This document shows positions 47,055 through 57,117 of a stretch of DNA of 64,000 bases, in pieces; the stretch's first letter is position 1, and every line of letters begins with the position of its first letter. Under the pieces are notes generated by a model. It had not been told where the DNA came from. It made no database searches and saw only the letters and a list, made by a program, of their open reading frames with translations. The translations under genes were made by a program, and so were the position numbers. Source of the DNA: Melieria omissa. Taxonomy: Eukaryota; Arthropoda; Insecta; Diptera; Ulidiidae. The stretch is taken from positions 25,838,963-25,902,962 of the forward strand of contig OZ020269.1 of the NCBI GenBank assembly GCA_963971225.1, read 5' to 3'.

Positions 47055-48115
47055 CCGCATTCAAAGGTTTGACCATTATGTTACCCAAACCCAATCATGG
47101 TCCCTAGAGTCTGATTTAAATGGTCTTTTGGGTTTTGGGTTTAAAGGCGTACATGGTCCTTCGGATCTGAGTTAAGAATCATTAGCTGGCCCAAACCCAT
47201 ATATAATCTTTAGAGATCTCTTTTTCATGATATGAATCTACTCATAGTTCTTTGAGATAGATTTCAATGTTGGGTTATTTCATGTCCTAAAGCCGTATAT
47301 GGTTCTTCGAGTCGGAGTTACAAGCCATACATGATTGATATATGGTCCTTCGGGTCTAACGTAGCTAAAACCCATTTACAATCTTTCGAGTTCTTTGAGA
47401 ACTGTACTCATAGTTCTTTGAGATAGATTCAAAGTTAGGTTATTTCATGGCCTAAACGCATATATGGTTCTTCGGGTCGTAGTAAAATTTTATTTATTTA
47501 TTTATTGAAAGTAATCCAGAACACAATTCGTACGGATTACAACGAAATGTAAATAACATATACACAAAATACTAACTAATTAATTAATTACTTAATTAAT
47601 TCAATAACAACTTAAATGGTTTTTCCAGGAAGAGAAATCTAGAACTGAAGAATTTGAGAGCAAATTGAATTCCATTTGAACCTACGTAATGGTTTAAATG
47701 GGTTTAAAGCCGTACATGGTCCTTCGGATCTGAGTTAAGAATCATAACCTGGCCCAAACCCATATATAATCTTTAGAGATCTCTTTTTCATGATATGAAT
47801 CTACTCATAGTTCTTTGAGATAGATTTCAATGTTGCGTTATTTCATTTCCTAAAGCCATACATGATACTTCGAGCTGTATTTAAATAATGACATTACGTG
47901 GCCCAATCCCATACACGATCTTTGATCTTTCTTTCGTGATCCAAATCTATTAATGGTCTTTTGAGTGACTAAAATTATGGATTAATTGGTGGTCTAATCA
48001 CAAGATCGAGATTTTTCATTCGTGAGCAAATTTTATTCATGTTTCTCTGAGTCTGACTCAAATGTTGGATCATACCCCATACAAACCATACTGATGGTAG
48101 TCCTTCGAGTACAAG
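47055..48115. repeat. Diverged repeat array on the word GGTCCTTCGG
   Basis: Units contain ACATGGTCCTTCGG, CCCAAACCCATATATAATC and ACTCATAGTTCTTTGAGATAG. The segments at about 47140-47290 and 47703-47850 are nearly identical over about 150 bp; other units are more decayed. The array is interrupted at 47486-47695. Confidence 0.7.
47486..47695 (-). mobile_element. Probable 3' end of a non-LTR element
   Basis: On the minus strand this ends in (AATA)n (plus-strand TTTATTTATTTATTTATTG at about 47488-47506), a tail like that of the jockey/CR1-type element at 53760. It sits between repeat units of the 47-48 kb array and shares none of their words. It has no coding. Family assignment rests on the tail only. 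Confidence 0.4.
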
Positions 48116-48985
48116 AAAACTACTTTACTTTAAACTACTTTAAGTCAGATAGTTCCTGGCCTTGGACAGAGGGCTATCCCGTCAGCTCCTTCTGCTAAAC
48201 CGGGAGGATCTTCGTCTCTATACTGGGTACCAAACGGGTCGTAGTCCACTTAGATCCAATTTCAGAAATATGAGAATATCCTTCTCGAATTGTGCAGGAC
48301 GTGTTAGTAAGAACAAGATACATCGTGCCATGTGACCGTTCTGCTCTCAGCAGAAAGAAATATGTTTATGACGGGAGAGAATTTCTAGGAGTTACAGCCT
48401 CAGAAATTTAGTGCTGGAATTTATGAAAACTCTAAAACTGAAAGGTTGAAAGAATTGCTGCCCAAAAGATCCAAGTGGTAAATAATAATAATGGTTTTTC
48501 AACTAATTTTTTAAAGCAGTCTTTCTAGTCGTATTGAATGGTCCCATCTTCAAAGTGTACCGCATTACTTTTACGTTCTTCCAAACCAAATCTCGGTTTT
48601 GTTTAATTTCGGTGTAGCTATTTATGCGACTTTATGACCGTAGCTTTTGGTTAATTTATTTTATTTCTTGTTTCTTCAACATGCTTTGGTTTTATTTCTT
48701 CATTAGTTCAAATCAAATACGAAATGCTTTCTTATATCGAATCGTGTGGCGTTTAGTGCGAGCATTCGATTTGGTAACTCAAGTGGAATATCTTTAAATA
48801 AATTATATGTGGTGTGATAGTTGTAAATATCCAGCAAGGCGTCACCCATACATTGAATAGTTTCTGACTGTGGAAATGTCCACATAGTGAGTTCTATGTG
48901 TGGTAGTGCAGTCAGAGAGAGTCAGTGTCAAGTTCAAGTTCAACGCTGACGTGTGCAGTGTTACTGGCTACGTATCGGTGGACTA
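48116..48985. other. Unassigned sequence
   Basis: No frame or repeat recognised; the 60-codon minus-strand frame at 48703-48885 matches nothing. Confidence 0.35.
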
Positions 48986-49101
48986 CAGTAGCGCACACAT
49001 GATTTCATTCGAGGTGAAGACTTCCATATATGTCACCTAAAAGTTTTTTATCAAACAGAGGAGTTAAACTCTCCAAGACCCCTTGCATGAATGAGCCATT
49101 G
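48986..49101 (-). mobile_element. hAT-like MITE family, copy 3 (short)
   Basis: Starts CAGTAGCGCACACATGATTT and ends GAGCCATTG. Flanking octamers GTGGACTA and GTGGCGTA match at 6 of 8. At 116 bp it is shorter than its relatives through internal loss. Confidence 0.65.
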
Positions 49102-49365
49102 GTGGCGTATAATGCAAATTTTTTGTAATAAAAAAATCAAATTGCTTTCTTCTTTCGTCTTTTGAAAGTGGTGATTCCGATTTTATGTTTTATTGTTCAT
49201 TTCGTTTGGATTTTCTTTAATGTCTTTTTCATTTCGTGGGTCGTTTGTTTGAGGAGTTAAACCCCCGAAAGCCCTTTTCATGCTCGACTGGTGGAATATA
49301 ATGCAAATTTGTTGTAATAAAAAAATCAAAGTGTTTTCTTCTTTTGTCTTTTGTGTTTTGAAACT
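49060..49365. repeat. Local duplication, about 190 bp apart
   Basis: 49060-49165 and 49250-49362 share GAGGAGTTAAAC, then TATAATGCAAATTTNTTGTA and AAAAAATCAAANTG, followed by TTTCTTCTTTNGTCTTTTG. The first copy includes the right part of hAT-like MITE copy 3, so the duplication postdates that insertion or reuses it. Confidence 0.7.
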
Positions 49366-49499
49366 AGTGATTCAATTCATTAAAATAAAAATAACTCTTC
49401 GATATTAATTAAGTTTTCTGCTCAGATTCGCACGTTCATACACACACACACCCATACTTACATGTTGTAATTATGAATTTACATATTTTTTCATTACAC

Positions 49500-49994
49500 A
49501 CAAATCGTCGTCGCGTTTTGCTTGCACAAAATCATTAGTCAGACATTCGAACCGATTCGAAGACTGCACGATTCGGCCGTGTTCGAGACTCGGTGCAACG
49601 GCGACGCAGTGCGGGCGGATGCGCATCCGTTGCACCTTTTCATTTCCAGGTTACACGCTTTGCATATTCGTGGCGTGTGTGTGTTGGGTTGAGCGGCGAG
49701 CTGCGAGGGCGAACGCAGCAGCTGCGCGCGTGCTGTGCACGCTACCTGTGCCGACAGTCGTTGTTGTAGTCTGTGCTCGTGTTGCTGTTGTTGTTGGCAA
49801 TGTTGTGCTGTGTGTGTTTAAACGTCAAAAAAATAATTACACCGCTTCCTTTGCTGCACGGCAGGATAATCATGTTGGCGGCAGGGTTGCAGGGCAGGGC
49901 AGCAAATTCGTTTCGAGGGCTGCAGTCCGCAACTCGCAGCCGGCAGCCTTTGTGTGGCGCTGCATTCATGTAGCTGCGTTTATTTAGCTTAGTT

Positions 49995-50033
<39 letters not shown>

Positions 50034-51600
50034 ATGTATTCTGGGGAAAAAGGAGTAGCAGTTGTTGTTGTTGGCATTATGCAGTTGGCTCTATTGTTCT
50101 GTAAATGCTGCCAGTGCCATTTGGTGTTGTTGTTGTTGTTTTACTGCAGTGCATTTGCCACGGTGTCACCTCGTCGCACTCGTCTTTCAGCTGCCGCTTC
50201 TGTTCTTTTTTCTTCTGTTTGCTTCATTTCATTTTGCTGCTTCATTCCGTCGAGTTTTTTGTCTCTCTTTCGCTCTGTATGTGTCCTTGTGTGTTATTCT
50301 CATTTGACTCTTCTTCTTGTTTTTGTTGTTGTAGCCATGTCCTGACAATGCTGTTGCTGTTGCTGCCGTTTTCAGCTTCATACATTTTTCTCAGCAATTT
50401 TCGGCATTAGTTTCTTTTATTTCAGGTTTTCTTGCAGCTATTCACGTTTGTGCGCTCTTTGTGCTTTTGTGAACTGTTGTTGTTATTGTTGTTGTTGGCA
50501 TAGCTTCTGCCACGCCAATCGCCATGGTACGTGTCCAGGCCGCAGCTGCTGCTGCTGCAGTCAGCCGAGTTCGCCAGAAAGCGGCAGCAGTCGCTGGGCG
50601 CTTCGCGTTTCGCGCTGCTTTCAACTCGCTGCTGTGACTGCATTTGAAGGAATTATGTGGAGCATTTGCCATTATAATTTCCTCTCCTTTAACTAAATAT
50701 ACATACATGCATATTTATGTCTATGTGTGTGTGTGTTTGTACATTTTCCTGCCGCTACGTCTGCTGTTTGTGATTTTTCTACACTTTTGTCACTTTTTTT
50801 GTACAATTCTTTGGCTCGCATTTCGTTTCGTTTCTTTTCGTTTTATTTCATTTCCTTTCCTTTACTTTATTTCGTAAAATGCAAATTCGGTTGTTATTGT
50901 TGTTGTGCGGCATGCCACCACAATAACGTCCACCATTTTGGCAACTTTATGCGCCTCCGCCATTTTCGTTGCTGCGGCAGTACGTGCCGCAAACGACTCG
51001 ACATGCCGCCCGGCCACCCTGCACGCCACACCACACCACACCACCCAACCCCACCCAACCCCACCTTACTTCATTTTTCCCAATTTTTTCGCTGCTCGCC
51101 CTCCTTCCCCTCCCGTTTTATTCGGCACTGTCGCTGTTTTATTGTTCATTTCTTTTGGCTTTCTTTTTATGTCTTTTTCATTTCGTGGGTCGTTGGGTTG
51201 CGCCTTGCATTGTGGTTGTTATTGTTGTTGTTGTATTTGCTGTACCTTCTGTCATGGTTATGTGTTATGCTGTTGTTGCCTTTAATTTTTTGTTTGTTTT
51301 GGGTTTTTCGCGTTCCAACCTTTTCTCCTCCGGCCGATTCCTCCTTCTGCTTTCTGCTGCATTAATAAAAATTTCGCTGGTGTTTTCTGCTGCTTGTGTG
51401 TGTGTGTGTGTGTGTATTGGGCCGGGGTTGAAGAGGGTTTATTTTCATGTTTTGTTTGTTCGTTTGGCGACACTTGGCGCATGTCGCCGTGCTTGCGCTC
51501 CCCCATCCACCCGTTGTGCTGCAGGTCGCACAGTAGAGCACCGAGTGTGGTGAAAGTGGAAAATTTTAATTTGTGGGGGTGATTTACAAAAAAATTACAC
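49500..51600. other. Simple-repeat-rich, GC-richer noncoding block
   Basis: GTT/GCT runs on the plus strand, with long (GT)n at 49999-50031 and another at 51396-51415. Frames of up to 212 codons are Phe/Cys/Leu/Val repeat translations without domains. The block resembles those at 13.5, 25-30 and 60 kb. Confidence 0.45.
49999..50031. repeat. (GT)n microsatellite
   Basis: About 16 uninterrupted GT units, the longest dinucleotide run in the window. Confidence 0.92.
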
Positions 51601-51735
51601 CAGTAGAGAATCGAAACATTGTTGAAATGAAAAAAAAGTTATTTGTTTTTTTTTAAATTAATTTTGAATTTTTGATTTTTTGACGTCATGTGCAGTCAAC
51701 AGACCGGAAATAGTTTAACAAGCGCACTTTATACT

Positions 51736-51893
51736 CAGTGGCGAATACAGAATTTCAATTTGGGGGACTTCGTTTACAACTTTTCAATGTGAGCCTAATG
51801 CCATTTTAAGCCATATTTGGCGCCCACATTTTTTGTAAAACAAAACTACACATATTTGGGGTTTAACCCCAAACCCCCTTGCATGCGCCCCTG
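51736..51893 (-). mobile_element. hAT-like MITE family, copy 4
   Basis: Starts CAGTGGCGAATACAGAATTT and ends GCATGCGCCCCTG. Flanking octamers TTTATACT and TTTATATT match at 7 of 8, the best-preserved target duplication of the family. Length is 158 bp with no coding. Confidence 0.8.
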
Positions 51894-52455
51894 TTTATAT
51901 TATCTACATAGGTAGGTATGTGATTGACGTCAGTTTAATCAAAATTAGTTTAGGTTACAAGAGCGAAAGAACAAGGGGTCCTCCACTTGATTTGCCATTG
52001 TTCCTCTCTGGGCAGAAGAACACTCAAAATCCTTGGATTTTCGTTTTGCATTAGCTTAACCAAGTCTTCAACTCTCGAATAGCGAAGCTCACATTGGAAT
52101 CCTTGTGGTTTACAGTGCCTGAAAGAAGAGATTGTGGTATCACAATGTGATAAGAGTCACTTCATTGTTCTTTAGTGATTTTTTTTTTTTCAGGATATGG
52201 CTGCCACAACAACTTAAGCTAACTTACGTTAAGTCAAAGTGGCGCGAAAGATTGACAAGCACTTCTTTGAAAACCCCACTTTAGCCCTAAGGTCTGATTT
52301 TTTACAAGCACAATTTTCCTTTTGAGCGATACCAATCGAATCTTAAGAAAATTGTAGACCTAATTTTGTTCAAAAATTAATAATAAATAGTAGGTTTTCA
52401 AAGCTTCAATTAACATTAAAGTGATATATTAGGGGTAGAAATACGAGCAAGTATT
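51894..52455. other. Unassigned AT-rich interval
   Basis: Nothing recognised between the hAT-like MITE and the mariner fragments. Confidence 0.35.
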
Positions 52456-53070
52456 GGGGGTTTCTTTATAACATATCGAGAATCCGATATCCAGAAAAAA
52501 AGGAAAAGATCTATTTTATTCCAAGCTCCATCGGCGAACAGTTACGACTTTTTTTCATCTTTTAGACAGCATAGAGATTCCGGATTGAAAAAATTTCTTT
52601 TCTTTTGAGGCGATTCATGAATCGACCCAATTTCTTCTCCTTCATTAGAAGTGAAGTACTGCTCGGCCAGGCCATGAGTCAGCGACTGGAATAACAGTTA
52701 AGTGACACTCGGAAGGGAGTTTCTTTGTAACTTTAATGTTTTATTCGGAGAAATTGGAAAGATCTATTTCATTCAAAGATAATTTCATTTGTCCCTCGTT
52801 AGCTACGACTTTTCCTGATCATTCAGGCAGCAAAGAGATGTCGGATTGAATAAATTTCTTTTCTTTTGAGGCGATCCATGAATCGACCCAATTGGTTCTT
52901 CTTGATTAGAAGTGAAGTACTGCTCGGCCAGGCAATGAGTCAGCGGCTGAAATAAGTGGCAGTCGAAAAGAAAAATGTCCGGTGAATAGGTCGGGTGGGA
53001 TAGGCCTTCAAAGTTTTCTTTAACGACTTTTGCAACATGTCGCTGAGCATAGTCGTACAAAAGAATCAAC
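52456..53070 (-). pseudogene. Two tandem mariner transposase 3' fragments
   Basis: The minus strand of 52803-53069 reads as a mariner C-terminal part: ARPHVA-like QRHVAKVVKENFE, HPTYSPDIFLFDCHLFQ (third Asp region altered), LAEQYF, GSIHGSPQKKRN. The preceding 52515-52715 repeats the same region (shared ACTGCTCGGCCAGGC, GAGGCGAT-CATGAATCGACC) but stops earlier. Both units begin with a GTTTCTTT-TAAC word and AAAGATCTATTT, so the unit itself was duplicated in tandem at about 260 bp spacing. Both are inactive. Confidence 0.75.
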
Positions 53071-53396
53071 GCTTACCGCAAGTTTTAAAGTTGAAATGAT
53101 AAAATGTTAATAAAAAATCCGTAATTTTTTTATGATTAAAAGCTTAGAAACGCTGCACAAAATTCTTCTTACAGTTTCATATCAGATTTAAAAATTTAAT
53201 TTATTCAGGATGGTCTCTTAATTATGTAAAAATTTCTTTTTTTGAAAAGAAAGAAATCGAATAAGATACCAAAAAGATAAATCTTTGTGAATTGACAAAT
53301 GTCTCTTAGACATATTTAAAAATATAATTATTTAATGGGAATGTCGATTGGTTTTTACTGCTGACAAAAAGACGGCATCAAGTAGTTTGATATATC

Positions 53397-53543
53397 CATT
53401 AGCGCACACAGAGGGTTTTGGGGGTTCAAACCTCCTAAACACAAAAATTACTGGTACAAAATATGGTTTCGAATGGTATTCGGCTTAAAAGTTGTAAGCA
53501 CCCCAATTCTCTCCCTCCAAATGAAATCCTGTGTGCGCCACTG
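53397..53543 (+). mobile_element. hAT-like MITE family, copy 5 (uninterrupted reference)
   Basis: Starts CATTAGCGCACACAGAGGG and ends TGTGTGCGCCACTG. Flanking octamers GATATATC and AATATACC match at 6 of 8. Length is 147 bp, no coding. This copy shows the middle that is split in copy 2. Confidence 0.8.
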
Positions 53544-53816
53544 AATATACCATTCGAAACTTTACTGTTTTTTGGTAAAACATGGAACATTGGTTTTAAT
53601 TGTTTAAAATTTTCAAATTCGATAAAATCATACATTCTGTAGGAAAAAGGTAGAACTTGTGAAACAAAAACAAAAATTTCGTAACATAAAAATTAATGTT
53701 CGAATAACCCCAAAAAGAACCAAGAACTTGATTAGTTGCCTGATATGTCATATGACAGTTTATTTATTTATTTATTTATTTATTTAGCCAATGAACAAAT
53801 GTCCTTACTGACTATA

Positions 53817-56800
53817 CTTGCTTACTTACTTACTTACTTAACTGGCCATAACAACCCGTTATCGGGTTACGGCCTGCCGCAAAACTTCTCTCCAGGCGCC
53901 TCTGCTTCGCGCGCGCCTTCTCCAGTTGGTCACACCAAGAGATACCAGGGCCTCTTCCACTTGGTCCTTCCACCGGAGACACGGCCTCCCTCTTCGCCGT
54001 CGACCTCCAACCATCGCATCGAATGCCTTTTTCGCCGGAGCTTCGTCGTCCATGCGGCAGACATGACCGAGCCAGCGTAGCCGCTGGATGTTAATTCGCT
54101 GCGCTACGTCCATGTCCTTATACAGCTCATACAGCTCGTTATTGGTTCGTATGCGATAGTCGTCACCAACCCGAACAGGGCCGAAGATTTTGCGAAGCAC
54201 CTTCCTCTCGAACACTCCAAGGGCCGCTATGTCGTTTCGTGTCATTGTCCATGCTTCAGCGCCATAGAGGAGCACGGGCAAGATAAGCGTCCTATAGAGT
54301 GCAAGTTTTGTCGGTCGAGAGAGGTCTCTACTTCTCAATTGCCTACCGAGACCGTAGTAGCACCTGTTGGCAAGAGTTATCCTTCGCTTTATCTCCAGGC
54401 TGACATCATTGCTGCTGTTGATGGCGGTGCCAAGGTAGACGAATTCCTTGACAACTTCAAAAGCATACCTGTCGGCCTCGACGTGAGACCCTAGCCGCTG
54501 CGAGTCCCTGCGTGTAGACAGCATATACTTCGTCTTGCCCTCATTTACCACCAGACCCATTTTGGCAGATTCTCTTTCGATAGCCGCAAAGGCAGCGGTG
54601 ACATCTCGCTTGTTACGTCCGATGACATCAATATCATCAGCGTAAGCAAGGAGCTGGACACTTTTGTTGAAAATTGTGCCATTACGATGTACACCGGCCT
54701 TGCGCAGAACACTCTCCATGGTGAAGTTGAAGAGGTCGCAGGACAAAGGATCGCCCTGTCTGAAACCTCGAACGGTATCAAAGGGGTCGGAGAGGTCACT
54801 TCCAACCTTGACGGAGCTGCGCGTATTGCTCAACGTCGCTCTACAAAGTCTAACGAGCTTTGCAGGGATACCAAGTTCAGACAATGCGGCATATAGGCGA
54901 TCCCTTATCGGGCTATCGAATGCTGCCTTGTAATCGATGAAGAGATGGTGTGTATCGATTTGGTTCTCATGGGTCTTCTCCAGGATTTGGCGCAGAGTGA
55001 ATATCTGGTCGATGGTGGACTTACCAGGTCTAAAGCCGCACTGATAAGGTCCAATCAGCGCCTTGGCGAGTGGCTTTAGTCTTTCACATAATACGCTCGT
55101 AAGGACCTTGTATGCAATGGGAAGTAGGCTGATACCCCTGTAGTTGGCGCATATTGTTGGGTCGCCTTTCTTCAGCACAGGACAAAGGGCACTGAGGTTC
55201 CAATCGTTGGGCATTCGTTCCTCCAGCCATATTTTGCAAATGAGCTGATGCATGCACCCAATCAGCTCACCGCCGCCGGCCTTGAACAATTCAGCTGGTA
55301 GCCCATCCGGCCCTGCAGCTTTGTTGTTCTTGAGTCGCTGGATAGCGACCCGGACCTCGTCATGGCTGGGCGGTGGCACATCCACACCGTCGTCGTCGAT
55401 TGGTGCCATCTGGACATCTTCACCACTGGCGGTATTGTTCCTTTCGTCGCCTGCGAGCAGCTTGGTGAAGTGCTCCTTCCACAACCTCAGCACACCCTGC
55501 GCATCCGTAACCAGATCCCCGTTTTCGTCTCTGCAAGAAGATGCCCCAGGCTTAAATCCTTCCGTAAGACGCTTAACTTTTTGGAAGAATTTTCGGGCGT
55601 CATTCCTGCTCCTGCACTCCTCGATTTCCTCACGCTCGCGCCTTTCTTGCTCCCGTTTCTTGCGTCTAAAAAGGCACCTCTCTTTCTTCCTCTCCTCCCG
55701 GTATTTTTCTGTCATGGCTCGCGTGGCGGCCGACTGCAGGGTCTTCTTGTATGCAGCATTCTTCACTGCAGTGGCTGCGCGACACTCTTCATCGTACCAT
55801 TGGTTTTTTGGTGGTGGGCGTCGAAAACCAAGGACATTTTCTGCGGCGACGCGCATAGAGTGGGATAAGTGAGCCCATAATCCGCCGATGTCATCAGGTG
55901 GAGAGGGGGAGCGACCGAGCTGGTTGGAGAGTTGAGCGGAGTAGGCTTCGGCTACCCCTTGTGATCGCAGCTTACTGATGTCCAGCTTTCTTCGCAAACT
56001 AGGTTGTGCGGTCTTCGCTGCGCAAAGACGCATGCGTACCTTGGCTGCAACAAGGTAGTGGTCCGAGTCGATGTTGGGTCCTCGGAACGTGCGCACATCT
56101 AGTATGCTAGAAGCATGCCTTCCATCAATCACAATGTGATCAATCTGGTTGCGGGTGGATTGATCGGGGGATAACCAGGTGGCCTTGTGGATATCGAGGT
56201 GCTGGAATCTGGTGCTACTAACTACCATGTTTCGTGCCGCGGCGAAATCGATCAGCCTCAGACCGTTGTTCGAAGTGGTCCCATGGAGGCTGAACTGCCC
56301 GACTGTGGGGCCAAAGATGCCTTCTCGCCCGACCTTTGCGTTGAAGTCCCCGAGGACAATTTTGACGTCATGGGCCGGGCACCTGTCGTAGACGTCCTCG
56401 AGCTTCGCATAGAAGGCATCCTTGGTCGCATCGTCCTTCTCTTCCGTCGGGGCGTGCGCGCAAATCAGGCTGATGCTAAAGTATTTAGCTTTGATGCGGA
56501 TCGAAGCCAGCCGTTCGTTCACCGGAGTGAACCGAGAGACGTGGTGGCGAAGTCTCTTGCTGACCACAAATCCGCAGCCAAATTCGCGCTTCTCCGCATG
56601 GCAGCTGTAGTAGATATCGCAGTCTGCTCGCTTGGAGCAACCTTGTCCTGTCCATCGCATTTCCTGGATGGCGGTGATGTCAGCCTTACATTTCGTGAGG
56701 GCTTCCGCCAGTTGGATAGAGGCACCTTCCCTATAGAGGGTCCGGACATTCCAGGTGCATATCCTCAAATCATGGTCCTTGAATCGTTTGCTGTGGTCGT

Positions 56801-57082
56801 CAACATTGTGGGTTCCTTCCGAGGCTTGCTTTTTGGCTTTCATTGGTATTTGGTTTTCCGTGGCGGGCACCAAACCCTGCGCACAACCCAAATTTTAAGT
56901 CCTGGGGATAGGACTCGCTGCACACATTAGTTCACTATTCAGCGGATGCCAAATAGCTATCCAGAAGGGCCGCGTGGAGGCTGTGCATCAGCTTGGATTG
57001 GACAGGGACAAGGATCGTTCTGGCGTTCGCCAGGTTGAACGCAATCAGAGACTTTACCTTGTATGTCCGCTCCCTTCCTTCC
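53817..57082 (-). mobile_element. Apparently full-length RTE-type non-LTR retrotransposon
   Basis: A 3266 bp element on the minus strand, flanked by a perfect 14 bp direct repeat CCTTACTGACTATA (53803-53816 and 57083-57096). The 3' end carries a TAAG microsatellite (plus-strand CTTACTTACTTACTTACTTA at 53817-53841), as expected for RTE elements, which end in short tandem repeats rather than poly(A). One ORF fills it, with a leader of about 240 bp and a 3' UTR of only about 20 bp before the tail. Perfect target duplication plus intact ORF imply a recent insertion. Confidence 0.9.
53859..56843 (-). CDS. RTE endonuclease-reverse transcriptase, 994 aa, intact
   Basis: Drives target-primed reverse transcription. 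I start at ATG 56843; the frame is open up to 56894 but has no ATG there, only TTG. Numbering from this ATG, the AP-like endonuclease spans about 27-270, with CTWNVRT (Asn32), QEMRW (Glu61), GDFNAKVG (Asp166) and SDHYL (Asp261-His262). The reverse transcriptase spans about 500-760: NYRGISLLPIAYK, FIDYKAAFD (catalytic Asp637), RGFRQGDPLS and LLAYADDID (YADD at 734-737). The C-terminal tail has WLGHVCRMDD and an Arg-rich GGRRRRGRPCLRW region typical of RTE. The 375-430 region is rich in Arg/Lys/Glu and may be coiled. No RNase H or first ORF, as usual for RTE. All expected catalytic residues I can check are present, so it is potentially active. Confidence 0.92.
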   Translation of the reverse strand: MKAKKQASEGTHNVDDHSKRFKDHDLRICTWNVRTLYREGASIQLAEALTKCKADITAIQEMRWTGQGCSKRADCDIYYSCHAEKREFGCGFVVSKRLRHHVSRFTPVNERLASIRIKAKYFSISLICAHAPTEEKDDATKDAFYAKLEDVYDRCPAHDVKIVLGDFNAKVGREGIFGPTVGQFSLHGTTSNNGLRLIDFAAARNMVVSSTRFQHLDIHKATWLSPDQSTRNQIDHIVIDGRHASSILDVRTFRGPNIDSDHYLVAAKVRMRLCAAKTAQPSLRRKLDISKLRSQGVAEAYSAQLSNQLGRSPSPPDDIGGLWAHLSHSMRVAAENVLGFRRPPPKNQWYDEECRAATAVKNAAYKKTLQSAATRAMTEKYREERKKERCLFRRKKREQERREREEIEECRSRNDARKFFQKVKRLTEGFKPGASSCRDENGDLVTDAQGVLRLWKEHFTKLLAGDERNNTASGEDVQMAPIDDDGVDVPPPSHDEVRVAIQRLKNNKAAGPDGLPAELFKAGGGELIGCMHQLICKIWLEERMPNDWNLSALCPVLKKGDPTICANYRGISLLPIAYKVLTSVLCERLKPLAKALIGPYQCGFRPGKSTIDQIFTLRQILEKTHENQIDTHHLFIDYKAAFDSPIRDRLYAALSELGIPAKLVRLCRATLSNTRSSVKVGSDLSDPFDTVRGFRQGDPLSCDLFNFTMESVLRKAGVHRNGTIFNKSVQLLAYADDIDVIGRNKRDVTAAFAAIERESAKMGLVVNEGKTKYMLSTRRDSQRLGSHVEADRYAFEVVKEFVYLGTAINSSNDVSLEIKRRITLANRCYYGLGRQLRSRDLSRPTKLALYRTLILPVLLYGAEAWTMTRNDIAALGVFERKVLRKIFGPVRVGDDYRIRTNNELYELYKDMDVAQRINIQRLRWLGHVCRMDDEAPAKKAFDAMVGGRRRRGRPCLRWKDQVEEALVSLGVTNWRRRARSRGAWREVLRQAVTR

Positions 57083-57117
57083 CCTTACTGACTATAGGAT
57101 ATAATAATTATTACAAA

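Noticed and set aside
50727..51365. 212-codon plus-strand open frame
   Set aside because: Phe/Ser/Cys-rich, overlaps several other repeat frames on both strands.
54664..56930. Plus-strand frames up to 247 codons opposite the RTE ORF
   Set aside because: Shadow frames of a GC-rich coding sequence on the minus strand.
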